Shown in pieces: positions 37,640 to 46,232 of a DNA stretch of 64,000 nucleotides. The notes under the pieces were generated by a model. That model searched no databases, was not told the DNA's origin, and saw nothing but the letters and a program-made list of their open reading frames with translations. How positions within the stretch are numbered: the stretch's first letter is position 1; each line of letters begins with the position of its first letter. The position numbers and the translations under genes were made by a program. The DNA is from DATJHM01 sp035493895 (GTDB lineage: Bacteria; Chloroflexota; Ktedonobacteria; Ktedonobacterales; Ktedonobacteraceae), in contig DATJHM010000261.1 of NCBI GenBank assembly GCA_035493895.1, positions 116,598 to 180,597 on the forward strand. Reading direction: 5' to 3'.

Positions 37640-38437
37640 TCAATTTCCTTCGAAATGGGGGGCACGTTTCTGAAGAAAGGCATTTACCCCCTCTCGATGA
37701 TCGGCTGTCTGCATTGCCATAGCTTGCAGCTTTCCTTCCAGGGTCAATACGGATTGCAATTCCAGGTCCAGCGATTTATACATCAGCTCTTTAATAAAAG
37801 CATACGAGCGGGTCGGCCCCTGCGCCAGACGACGCGCCAGAGCTCGCGTTGTCGCCTCGAAGCTTGCCAGAGGCACACAGCGATTCACCAATCCTATCCG
37901 CTCTGCCTCTACGCCGTTCACTTCATCTGCCAGTAGCGCCATCTCCAGCGCTCGACCCAATCCCACCAGACGCGGCAAAAAATAACCGCCACCCCCATCG
38001 GGGACCAACCCTATACGCGAAAACGCTTCAATAAAGCGCGCATCATCAGAAGCAATGCGCATATCACAGGCAAACGCCAGATTCGCCGAAATGCCCGCCG
38101 CCACGCCCCGGACTGCCGCAAGCACCGGTTTCGGCATCTCCTGGATGAGATAGACCAGACGATGATACTGCTGCAAATGCTCGCTCGCCTTCGTAGACTC
38201 GGACGCATCGCGGGCCTGCGTAAAGCTCCGCAAATCCTGTCCCGCCCCAAACGATCCTCCTGCTCCCGTCAACACAATGCAGCGTACACTCTCATCGTGG
38301 GCAACCTCATCAAAAACCTCGACCAGCTCTGCAACCATCACCTCGTTCAGAGCATTCAGCACTTCCGGCCGATTCATGGTAATCGTCACAATACCCTCTT
38401 CGCGCTCAAGCAACAACGCCTGAAAATCTGTTTGCAT
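37640..38437 (-). CDS. Enoyl-CoA hydratase/isomerase family protein
   Basis: A 265-residue crotonase-fold protein. The oxyanion-hole motif (AGGSFGAGQDL) and the second hole (GVAAGISANLAFACD) are present, and the catalytic Glu region reads EAFSRIGLVPDGGGGYFLPRL. This corresponds to the PaaG/PaaB-like group of enoyl-CoA hydratase/isomerases, which work in fatty acid or aromatic acid breakdown. The ATG at 38437 follows GAGGGG, so an upstream in-frame extension is rejected. Confidence 0.88.
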   Translation of the reverse strand: MQTDFQALLLEREEGIVTITMNRPEVLNALNEVMVAELVEVFDEVAHDESVRCIVLTGAGGSFGAGQDLRSFTQARDASESTKASEHLQQYHRLVYLIQEMPKPVLAAVRGVAAGISANLAFACDMRIASDDARFIEAFSRIGLVPDGGGGYFLPRLVGLGRALEMALLADEVNGVEAERIGLVNRCVPLASFEATTRALARRLAQGPTRSYAFIKELMYKSLDLELQSVLTLEGKLQAMAMQTADHREGVNAFLQKRAPHFEGN

Positions 38438-38541
38438 TGCGTACCCCTCATAACATTGCGATGTATTAAAAAAGAAGCATAAAGAGAACACACAAAACAG
38501 ATGCATCTCTGCACCTATCACGAGAAGCCATGAGACTGGAG

Positions 38542-39573
38542 TCAGGATTTTATGAGAGGAACGTCAAGCATCAATACCTCTAAAGCAACGCGAGCATTGA
38601 CATTCTGCTCCAGCGCTTCACGCGTCTGGATAATCGCTCGGATCATCCGTTCGGCTTCAGCGGTCCCAATCTTCGCAGCCTGAACCTTGAGCTGATTGCG
38701 CATATCCACATTGACCGTGAGATCAAGACAGTTATTTGCTGCCAATACCATATCACGCCACCACAATAACCACAAATCGAGCAGAGCGTGTACTTTCTCG
38801 CTCTCACTCCCCAACTGCTGAACCAGTTGAAAGCGTTGTACGCGTGTCAAAGTAGGAATTTTTAAGAGCAGATCCAGTTGAGACTTGCGCTCACTCAGCA
38901 AGTCCTCATCCTCAACTGCCTGCACCGCCCAGCCCATACGCCCGGCCGCCAGGGCCGCCAGCAGTTCGGCTTCGGCTGCCTCCACGTCCCAATGCTCCTG
39001 GAGGGCCTGCTGAATCTGCAAAGAGGATAACAATTGCATCGGAATCTGCTGCACACGCGAGATAATAGTAGGGAGTAATAAACCGGGATCGGGCACGGTG
39101 AGCAGCAAGATGACATCAGGCTCCGGCTCCTCAAGTGTTTTGAGTAAACAGTTGGCCGCCTGCATATTCATCTCGTGGACGTTCTCCAGGATAAAAATAT
39201 TGCGTCGCCCTTCCATGGTACGCCGGGAGGAGGCATTTTGTAGTTCACGTACCTGCTCAATCAAAATAAACTGTTTATCGGCAGCGCGCCGAATTATATG
39301 CAGATCGGGGTGATTGCCATGCAACACTTTGCGGCAGGAGAGGCAGACATTACAGGGAGCTTCAGGAGAGATTGTTGGATCAGGGCCACCCGTACAGAGC
39401 AAGCATTGCGCAAAACGCTTCACAAGCAATCGCTTGCCGATATGTTCAGGACCCACAAATAAATAGGCATGACGAACCTGTTGCGCCGCCAGGGTGCGGC
39501 GTAATATCTCTATCGCATGTTCATGGCCAACAATATCCCAGCCCTGTGTCTGTTGATGACTTAACATGCGCAT
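38542..39573 (-). CDS. holB: DNA polymerase III delta' subunit
   Basis: About 343 residues. The AAA+-like core contains GPEHIGKRLL (a weakened P-loop), the Cys4-type zinc module in CNVCLSCRKVLHGNHPDLH, the degenerate Walker B in ILENVHEMNMQAANCLLKTLEEP and the SRC-like TIISRVQQI motif, the hallmarks of delta'. It belongs to the clamp loader. The C-terminal domain is helical. The ATG at 39573 or 39567 is preferred because the domain starts there; neither has a good ribosome site. Confidence 0.85.
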   Translation of the reverse strand: MRMLSHQQTQGWDIVGHEHAIEILRRTLAAQQVRHAYLFVGPEHIGKRLLVKRFAQCLLCTGGPDPTISPEAPCNVCLSCRKVLHGNHPDLHIIRRAADKQFILIEQVRELQNASSRRTMEGRRNIFILENVHEMNMQAANCLLKTLEEPEPDVILLLTVPDPGLLLPTIISRVQQIPMQLLSSLQIQQALQEHWDVEAAEAELLAALAAGRMGWAVQAVEDEDLLSERKSQLDLLLKIPTLTRVQRFQLVQQLGSESEKVHALLDLWLLWWRDMVLAANNCLDLTVNVDMRNQLKVQAAKIGTAEAERMIRAIIQTREALEQNVNARVALEVLMLDVPLIKS

Positions 39574-39949
39574 ATGGTAGCAGAAACGGCGGGTAATAGC
39601 AAGTTGCCCTGCGCCACTCCGCGTCAGGCAACAGGCGGCTCTAAAAGCTAACACACAGGCATGGAAAGGCTATACCGAATGGCTTATCAATACAACGAAC
39701 TGCCTTCATAAAACCAGATGTGCTATACTGTTCTACGTAGGTAATCGCGCATAATCTTATGCGCCTATTGCTTGTAGTAGCGCACTTGTAAAAAAGCGTC
39801 CACCAACGCATTCTATAGAATAGATCATAGAATAACTTCGTCGGTAGTGTTATGCTCAAAGTAAACGTACTCAATTGACACTACCGCCTATGGATATTCA
39901 ATATGTGTTATCCTGTTAAATTTCTAATTCTCTAAGGTTGATGTAACCG
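39574..39949. other. Divergent intergenic region
   Basis: About 375 bases between the delta' gene and the sigma factor gene, transcribed away from each other. TTGACA occurs at 39875-39880 but no matching -10 is at the expected distance. No gene is supported. Confidence 0.4.
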
Positions 39950-40765
39950 ATGGATCTCTCTATCCGTTCCTACAATACGAATAGCAATTTACGTTCATCC
40001 CTGGAAGAAGGGCATGCATGTCATTCAAGCATTCCGTTGCCGGAGGATGAGTTCGAGGGTAAAGATGATACACAAGAAGTATCAGGGGAGACTGAAACTA
40101 CCCCTGTAACCGTCACACAACCTGAGCAAAGCGAACAAGTAGATGTGGCAGATTTTGAAACGATTTTTCTGCGCTATCAGGTTCCCATAACGAACTTCAT
40201 CTATCATCTTATCGGCAATCGAGAACAGGCTTATGATCTTGCACAAGATGTATTCGTAAAAGCATATAAAGCGCTATTAGGAGGCACGGTTGTTCAGCCT
40301 GGGGCCTTATCGGCCTGGCTCTATCGCATAGCGGCAAACACGACGACAGATACCCTGCGTCGTAGACGCTTGATTTCCTGGTTACCACTTTCCCTCTTCA
40401 ACGAGGACCGTGGCATAGGAGCAGGCATCATCTCGGAATCTGGGGGCTCCGCCAATGACAATCTGGCCAACGACGAGTCTGGTCAGGAAGGACGTGCTGG
40501 TTCGGTGAGTGCGCTCTACGAGCGTGGGGGCTATGATGGCGGACGCTTCGAAAGCCGGGTTGCCGATCGAGAAGTCGTTGAGCATGTGCTAAAACAACTC
40601 CCTCCCAAATATGCCGTCTGTTTATGGTTATACGAGAATGATGGTTTTTCTTGTGCCGAGATCGCCGACGTATTAAGTATCAGCTCTTCAGCGGTAAAAA
40701 TGCGTTTGATGCGAGCCCGAGAACGGTTTATCGCGTTGTATAAAAAAGAGGTCGGTGAAGATTGA
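39950..40765 (+). CDS. ECF-type RNA polymerase sigma factor with N-terminal extension
   Basis: A 271-residue protein. Region 2 (about 65-135: FLRYQVPITNFIYHLIGNREQAYDLAQDVFVKAYKA and LSAWLYRIAANTTTDTLRR) and region 4 (about 205-265: LPPKYAVCLWLYENDGFSCAEIADVLSISSSAVKMRLMRARERF) are intact. The N-terminal 60 residues are Glu/Gln/Thr-rich and a long Gly/Ser-rich segment links the domains. Its stop overlaps the start of an anti-sigma gene, so the two form a coupled pair. Confidence 0.92.
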   Translation: MDLSIRSYNTNSNLRSSLEEGHACHSSIPLPEDEFEGKDDTQEVSGETETTPVTVTQPEQSEQVDVADFETIFLRYQVPITNFIYHLIGNREQAYDLAQDVFVKAYKALLGGTVVQPGALSAWLYRIAANTTTDTLRRRRLISWLPLSLFNEDRGIGAGIISESGGSANDNLANDESGQEGRAGSVSALYERGGYDGGRFESRVADREVVEHVLKQLPPKYAVCLWLYENDGFSCAEIADVLSISSSAVKMRLMRARERFIALYKKEVGED

Positions 40766-42630
40766 ACTGTCGTCAAGCGCGGGAAATGCTCGCCGCATAT
40801 CGTGACCTGAAAAACGAGCAGACTGACACAACTGAATTAGAGATCCACCTGGCTACCTGCGCCGATTGCAGACAGCAGTTGGATCAATATAACTTACTCG
40901 GTCGGCGAATACGCGCACTTCCCCGGATCGATGCGGCCTCCGGGACCCACACGCGATTAATGCAAGCCCTGGCAAAAGAACATGCTCTGTATCTTCAGCG
41001 CAATACGGCTTCCACGCAGGCCAGATCGGTGCCAGAGTTTCTGGTTCCCTATCTACAGCAGCAAGCGACGCCTCACACTGATGCGCTTACCGCGTTCTCT
41101 ACCGCGAAAACAGGCCCTCTTCCGGTCATCACGCTCAACAATAAACGCAGACATCGACCACGTCCCTTCACGCAGTTTGGCATTATCGGTCTTGCGGCAG
41201 TATTTCTGATGCTACTGATGACCGGAGGACTGACCACGATGCTCATTCTTGCAGGTGGCAAACCGGTCAGTATTCAGCCTGCCTCTATCAATATCCAACA
41301 ATCGCAGGTCACGCCAAATCTGTATAATACCGATACGCCTTTTACCCATATTGTGAGCGGCGTTGCGGATAGTGATGCTGTCTACTATACAGCCTACGAT
41401 AATCAGGCGAACTGGATGTTAGAAAAACTCGACACCAGACAGCAGGGGCAACAACAACAGAGCGTCCCATTGCTTTCCACGACCAGTACGAATCCACTGG
41501 TTGTACTGGGCAGCGCTAATAATTGGGTTATCTGGCTGCAACTAGGCACACCCAAAACCATCACCCCTACAAAATCTCAGGATCATACAGCCGTCACCCA
41601 TCTCATACGCACGTGGAGCCTTCGCGATCTGTATCTCGGCACTGACAATCAATACAAACCCGGGGTCTCCCAGACGCTTCTGAGCGACAGCTTCAATGAT
41701 ATGACGGCACCTGTCTGGACGCATACCCCCATCCAGGGCATCTGGTTCCTCAAAAATACCCTGTTAATTACCTACATTGATGCTAAAGGGATCTCTCACC
41801 TGGATCAATATAACCTGCAAACCAACACAAATACGACGCTAGCCACGAGTACCACTGATGGCCACGTCTTTACTTCGCCGACGGCTAATGCCGATGGCAC
41901 GAATATTTATTGGGATGAAGAATGGCAAACAAGCGATAATGTCCTGCATGGCAATATCTGGACACAACAAATACGCAACGCCAGCCCGAGTTATGGCCGC
42001 TGGCAGCCTCACCCGGAGGCCAATACGTTCCTGCTCAGAAATGATGAAACCTCGTTCCATCCGCAGGTTATCAATAATATGCTGTTTCTGTTAAGTACCA
42101 GCACCAGCGCCAGTAGTGCGGCGACGATACGCAACATCGAACCAGCCTTGCTCAGCCCGACGCCCACCAGCGATGCGCTGACAACACCGACGCCAGCGCC
42201 CACCGACGCACCATTACCAATGAGCATTACGCCTCGCGTGGACCCTCAGATCTACGGTCCTCAGGCCGATACAGCGCTTCAAGGGCAGATTCTCGCCTTC
42301 AAACTGGGCAATAATAGCTCTGTGCCACTCCCACCAGCGCTCAGCGATAAGGTTGCAACGCTGCAAGGTGGCTCGCGTTTCTTGCTCTACCAGAACAGTA
42401 ACGGCAATGTCGGCCTCTATGACACGCTGCTCGGTCAGGCTCTCACGATCGTCAATACGGTCAAAAATGCGACGTTCCTGGCCGTGAACAATGAGACGGC
42501 AGTGTGGATTGCAGATCCGCAGGAGAACACGACCACCACCATCACTAATCTCCCTGAAAATGATGTCCAGATCAATATGTTTACGCTGACAATCAAGATG
42601 ATCTCAAAAACCATCACCAAAATGCCCTAA
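40762..42630 (+). CDS. Zinc-finger anti-sigma factor with one membrane helix and a large outer domain
   Basis: The TTG start at 40762 overlaps the sigma stop (TTGA). The 622 residues begin with a ZAS domain (NCRQAREML..., HLATCADC, residues 2-40) that should clamp the sigma factor, a membrane helix (about 135-160), and about 450 extracytoplasmic residues in short repeats with Trp, Asp and Gly, like a beta-propeller or YncE-like fold. A Pro/Thr-rich linker occurs near 470-490. Release of the sigma factor in response to a surface signal is the likely mode; the signal is unknown. Confidence 0.85.
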   Translation: MNCRQAREMLAAYRDLKNEQTDTTELEIHLATCADCRQQLDQYNLLGRRIRALPRIDAASGTHTRLMQALAKEHALYLQRNTASTQARSVPEFLVPYLQQQATPHTDALTAFSTAKTGPLPVITLNNKRRHRPRPFTQFGIIGLAAVFLMLLMTGGLTTMLILAGGKPVSIQPASINIQQSQVTPNLYNTDTPFTHIVSGVADSDAVYYTAYDNQANWMLEKLDTRQQGQQQQSVPLLSTTSTNPLVVLGSANNWVIWLQLGTPKTITPTKSQDHTAVTHLIRTWSLRDLYLGTDNQYKPGVSQTLLSDSFNDMTAPVWTHTPIQGIWFLKNTLLITYIDAKGISHLDQYNLQTNTNTTLATSTTDGHVFTSPTANADGTNIYWDEEWQTSDNVLHGNIWTQQIRNASPSYGRWQPHPEANTFLLRNDETSFHPQVINNMLFLLSTSTSASSAATIRNIEPALLSPTPTSDALTTPTPAPTDAPLPMSITPRVDPQIYGPQADTALQGQILAFKLGNNSSVPLPPALSDKVATLQGGSRFLLYQNSNGNVGLYDTLLGQALTIVNTVKNATFLAVNNETAVWIADPQENTTTTITNLPENDVQINMFTLTIKMISKTITKMP

Positions 42631-42656
42631 ATCAGATACTCATCGGAACGTACCCT

Positions 42657-42803
42657 ACGTAGCAGCGCTGCTTGTCTGCGCCTGATATGCATCAATCGAG
42701 GGGCACGCGGGCGAGACGAGCCCAGCCCCTCTCTGTTCTGTGTGCATCCCTCGAAGAAATGCTGAGGTAGGGATCGCGCTTGATGCCGATCCGCGTCCCC
42801 TAC
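42657..42803. repeat. Dispersed extragenic repeat copy
   Basis: This contains the inverted form of the GATGCATAT...GGCGC end (about 42657-42695), then GCATCCCTCGAAGAAATGC and AGGTAGGGATCGCGCTTGATGC (42765-42786), which match the arm of the 20.6-kb palindrome and the 63.6-kb copy. It lies between convergent genes. Confidence 0.75.
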
Positions 42804-42827
42804 CAGCCATCTGCAAATGAACAACGC

Positions 42828-43976
42828 TCAGCAGCCAAGCTGTTTTGCGATAAGCATACGTTGCACCTCGCTGGTGCCCTCGCCGATCTCGTTAATCTTG
42901 ACGCTCCGCCAGTAACGCGAGACAGGATACTCATCCATAAACCCGTAGCCACCGTGGATCTGCACGGCCTGATCGGCTGCGCGCTTGGCAGTTTCGGAGG
43001 CAAATAGCTTGGCCATAGCCGCCTCACGGGTATATGATTTTCCCTGCATATGCAGCCAGGCAGCCTTGTAGTACATCAGGCGCGCAAGCTCGATTTCGGT
43101 TGCCATGTCGGCCAATTTAAACTGTATGGCCTGAAATTTGCTGATAGGCCGTCCAAACTGCTTACGCTGCTGGGCATAGCTCAGCGCCTCGTCCAGGCAT
43201 GCCTGCGCCAGACCGACCGAGAGAGCGGCAATGGCGATGCGTCCCGCACCGAGAATGTGCATAAACTGCTTGAAACCATCTCCACGCCTGCCAAGTATAT
43301 TTTGCGCCGGGACAATACAATCTTCAAAAGCCAGCGGACGCGTATCCGACGCCTTCCAGCCCATTTTCTTGTAGGCCTGACCGATACTGTATCCCGGCGT
43401 ATTCCTGGGCACGATGAGATTGGAGATCTCGTTATGACCATCTGTGCGCTGTCCAGTGACCGCTGTGATCGTAACGCCGCCGGTCATCGTGGTCCCGGCA
43501 TTGGTGATAAATGCTTTGGAGCCATTAATATGCCAACATTCATTCTCCAGCGTCGCTCGCGTCTGCGTACCACCGGCATCAGTACCAGCTTCTGGCTCTG
43601 TCAGGCCAAAAGCCCAGAGTTGTTCTCCTCGTACCAGTGGAGGCAGATACTGCTCTTTCTGCTCCTGCGAACCAAAGAGATAGAATGGCATCGTACCCAG
43701 CGAGATATGGGCCTCCATCGTAACGCCGACGGAAACGTCGCCACGCGAAATCTCTTCGATCGCCAGACAATAGGACAGAAAGTCTGCTCCTGCTCCACCA
43801 TATTTTTCGGGAAAGGGGAGACCGAGCAGACCCAATTCTGCCATCTGGTGGACGATGTCGTAAGGAAATGCGCCGCTCTCGTCCATTGCTGCCGCGCGAG
43901 GTTTTATCTCCTGCTGGGCAAACTCTTTGCAGGTATCACGGATGGCTTCCTGCTCTTCGCTGAGTGTAAAATCCAT
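42828..43976 (-). CDS. Acyl-CoA dehydrogenase
   Basis: A 382-residue flavoenzyme with the family's three-domain order: alpha (1-115), beta (about 120-220, LTEPEAGTDAGG, FITNAGTT) and alpha (225-382). The catalytic Glu sits in EIGEGTSEVQR near residue 365, as in short/branched-chain dehydrogenases. It introduces the C2-C3 double bond of acyl-CoA with FAD and electron-transferring flavoprotein. The chain length and substrate cannot be read from the sequence. Confidence 0.93.
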   Translation of the reverse strand: MDFTLSEEQEAIRDTCKEFAQQEIKPRAAAMDESGAFPYDIVHQMAELGLLGLPFPEKYGGAGADFLSYCLAIEEISRGDVSVGVTMEAHISLGTMPFYLFGSQEQKEQYLPPLVRGEQLWAFGLTEPEAGTDAGGTQTRATLENECWHINGSKAFITNAGTTMTGGVTITAVTGQRTDGHNEISNLIVPRNTPGYSIGQAYKKMGWKASDTRPLAFEDCIVPAQNILGRRGDGFKQFMHILGAGRIAIAALSVGLAQACLDEALSYAQQRKQFGRPISKFQAIQFKLADMATEIELARLMYYKAAWLHMQGKSYTREAAMAKLFASETAKRAADQAVQIHGGYGFMDEYPVSRYWRSVKINEIGEGTSEVQRMLIAKQLGC

Positions 43977-44136
43977 CGTTTTGCCTTTCTACAAACACCA
44001 ACCACGTCAAGTAATCATCACTACTACTGCCAATTATAGTGCCCAACGATTACTCCTGTCGAGAGAGCTATATTGCATCTCAGCCATAATTTTCGCCAGA
44101 TTTAGCATTGCATATTTTCTCAATATATGTTAACAT

Positions 44137-44162
44137 CTTAATATTAAGAACTTAATATTAAG
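44137..44162 (+). promoter_or_regulatory. Double palindromic operator for the MarR regulator
   Basis: CTTAATATTAAG occurs twice exactly (44137-44148 and 44151-44162), 14 bp centre to centre. The second copy runs into the AAGGAG ribosome site (44160-44165) of the MarR gene at 44177. Spacing of about 1.3 helical turns on one face is typical of cooperative dimer binding, so it should be autoregulatory. Confidence 0.8.
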
Positions 44163-44176
44163 GAGCTCACACTAAG

Positions 44177-44611
44177 ATGAACCACTCTCCTGCCTATCTC
44201 TTAGGCAGACTCATATTCGAAATAGACCGGGCCGCCGATCAATTACTACAGGCACAGGTAGGCATCTCGTACAAGCGTGCTACTTTCCTGATTGTCCTGC
44301 AACACGGCGGCACGGTTACGCAACATGAACTGGCAGTTGCCCTGGGTTACAGTGATCCCGCCGTTAGCATGATGCTTGTAGAACTTGCCAAAGACGACTA
44401 TATCCAGATCACAAAAAGCCCGGAGCATGGTCGCAAGCGTCTTGTCACCATCACTGCGAAGGGCAGCGAGGTGATGGCACAGGCGAGACAATTGCTGGAT
44501 GCACACTTTGACCAGCTGATGGAGGCCGCCGACGTTGATGTCCAGCTTTATTGTGAACTTACCGAACGGTTGCATCAGGCCCTGATTGCGAAAATGAAGA
44601 AGGAGAAATGA
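44177..44611 (+). CDS. MarR-family transcriptional regulator
   Basis: A 144-residue winged-helix dimer. It shows TQHELAVALGYSDPAVSMMLVELAKDDYI as recognition HTH and a wing (EHGRKRLVTITAKG). The N- and C-terminal helices form the dimer interface. It overlaps the downstream hydrolase gene by 4 bp, so the two are co-expressed. A pair of palindromes in its leader suggests self-repression. The ligand is unknown; the hydrolase substrate is a candidate. Confidence 0.9.
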   Translation: MNHSPAYLLGRLIFEIDRAADQLLQAQVGISYKRATFLIVLQHGGTVTQHELAVALGYSDPAVSMMLVELAKDDYIQITKSPEHGRKRLVTITAKGSEVMAQARQLLDAHFDQLMEAADVDVQLYCELTERLHQALIAKMKKEK

Positions 44612-45465
44612 TCATCATGAATCACATAACCACAGCCACAGATGCCACTCATACCGTGATATCCCAGGATGGGGCGAAGATTAGCTATCTCACGATGGGA
44701 AGTAGCGGCCCATCGGTCCTTGTTATTCCAGGCGCATTCTCCATGACAACTGACTACACGGCCTTCGCGCGCGCGCTGGCTGAACATTTTACTGTCCACA
44801 TCATCGAACGTCGCGGGCGAGGTGCAAGCAGTCCACAGGGCGAAGATTACAGCATCAACAAAGAGCGCGAGGATGTACTCGCCTTGCAGCAAAAGACTGG
44901 CGCGTCTTTGATCGTTGGACACAGTTTTGGTGGCCTCGTGGCCCTGGAAGTTGCCCGCAATAATCAGGCTCTCACCAAAATAGCGGTCTACGAACCCGGC
45001 GTATCTATTAACGGCTCCTTTCCAACAGGCTGGATCCCTGGCTACGAACAGAAGCTCGCGCTGAAGGACTATACTGGTGCCCTTATCGAGTTCATTACTG
45101 GCACGGGTCCTGAGAGCATACGCAAAGCCCCCCACTGGTATATAAAGCTGCTGCTTCCACTCATCATGAACCCGCACGAGCGCAAACAAATGCTGGGGCT
45201 ACTCCAGGAAAGCCTTCGCGAACACAAGGAAGTGGCTTCCCTTGACAACAGCTATAAAAACTATCAGGAAATATCCGCAGGCGTCCTGCTCATGTATGGC
45301 GGAAAATTCTATACCGCCCAGACAACGAGTACTATGCAGTTGCTCGCAACGGTCTTCCCACGCTCTGAAACAAAAGAGTTTCCAAAACTCGACCACTTTG
45401 GGATCAACAAAAAGGCTCCACAAGAGGTTGCCAGGACAGTCAGTGACTACTTTCTCAATAACTAA
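44608..45465 (+). CDS. Alpha/beta hydrolase
   Basis: A 285-residue hydrolase with the nucleophile elbow GHSFGG (Ser near 111), an oxyanion-hole region VIPGAF and the catalytic His region in KLDHFGIN near the C-terminus. The GARRGxG-like loop IERRGRGAS is typical of small lactonase/esterase relatives. Its substrate is unknown. The first ATG at 44608 overlaps the MarR stop; the ATG at 44617 is an alternative start with a longer ribosome-site spacing. Confidence 0.85.
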   Translation: MIIMNHITTATDATHTVISQDGAKISYLTMGSSGPSVLVIPGAFSMTTDYTAFARALAEHFTVHIIERRGRGASSPQGEDYSINKEREDVLALQQKTGASLIVGHSFGGLVALEVARNNQALTKIAVYEPGVSINGSFPTGWIPGYEQKLALKDYTGALIEFITGTGPESIRKAPHWYIKLLLPLIMNPHERKQMLGLLQESLREHKEVASLDNSYKNYQEISAGVLLMYGGKFYTAQTTSTMQLLATVFPRSETKEFPKLDHFGINKKAPQEVARTVSDYFLNN

Positions 45466-45490
45466 ACTATCCCCTGACAAGAATATATGA

Positions 45491-45531
45491 GCGACCTCTA
45501 CGCTTCGTCAAGGCTTGATCGCAGAGGTCGC
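45491..45531. terminator. Hairpin between convergent genes
   Basis: GCGACCTCT (45491-45499) pairs with AGAGGTCGC (45523-45531) with a 23-nt loop. It lies between the hydrolase and DinB-like genes. No T-run is present. Confidence 0.45.
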
Positions 45532-45567
45532 CCACATTTTGCGCAGACGAGAAACAGTCAAAATATG

Positions 45568-46113
45568 CTATGCCTTATCTGCTGCTTGCCCCTGGAAATA
45601 GTTCTCTTTAATACTGTTCACATGGTGCAACTCATGCCCGGCTATCTGATACAACGCCGAACGCACGCTGAGGTTATACCCATTACATAGCCCGGATCGT
45701 TGCCATACCTCTTCGGAAAAGCTATTGAACAATGCAATCGTTGCCATGCGCACATAGGTCAGTTCTTCCAGCAAATCCTCAATAGAGCGTTTGTTTGCGC
45801 CCGAGTACGTTACATAGGGATCCTGGTCAAATCCAGCCAATGCAGTGCTATCATTTCTGGCAAAACGCAGCGCACGATACGCAAAAATACGCTCGGTATC
45901 GATGACGTGCGCGACGATTTCTTTGATGGTCCATTCGCCTTCCGCGCAGGGTGTGACCAATTTCTCTTCTGGCTGAGTACCTACGAGTTCCTTAAACATC
46001 TGTAGATTATCGCGCAGATGCTGTAAAATAAATCCATCGTCGGGCACCAGTTCGATATACATGATCGCGTATGGGGCATATTCCCCGGGCTCAGGCTTCT
46101 GAATTTTTTTCAT
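45568..46113 (-). CDS. DinB-family protein
   Basis: A 181-residue four-helix protein. Conserved His residues occur at EIVAHVID and in AGHELHHVN, in the places used for metal binding by the DinB/YfiT-like superfamily. Members include thiol transferases and nickel-binding proteins of unknown role. An AAAGGA sequence lies about 11 bp upstream of the ATG. It is divergent from the regulator at 46233. Confidence 0.82.
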   Translation of the reverse strand: MKKIQKPEPGEYAPYAIMYIELVPDDGFILQHLRDNLQMFKELVGTQPEEKLVTPCAEGEWTIKEIVAHVIDTERIFAYRALRFARNDSTALAGFDQDPYVTYSGANKRSIEDLLEELTYVRMATIALFNSFSEEVWQRSGLCNGYNLSVRSALYQIAGHELHHVNSIKENYFQGQAADKA

Positions 46114-46151
46114 GGGATATTTTTCCTTTCTTCACGGTAAACTCCGCTCCC

Positions 46152-46180
46152 TTGACATTCTTCCTGTCGAATGCTACAGT
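46152..46180 (+). promoter_or_regulatory. Promoter for the ArsR-DUF2087 gene
   Basis: TTGACA (46152-46157), 17-bp spacer, TACAGT (46175-46180). About 50 bp before the ATG at 46233. The following ATATGCGCATGTGTGCATA region is palindromic and might be an operator. Confidence 0.6.
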
Positions 46181-46232
46181 AAAAAAACACCACTACATAT
46201 GCGCATGTGTGCATAACAGAGGGATTTGTTTT

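Noticed and set aside
39875..39903. Promoter with TTGACA at 39875
   Set aside because: No acceptable -10 at 16-19 bp.
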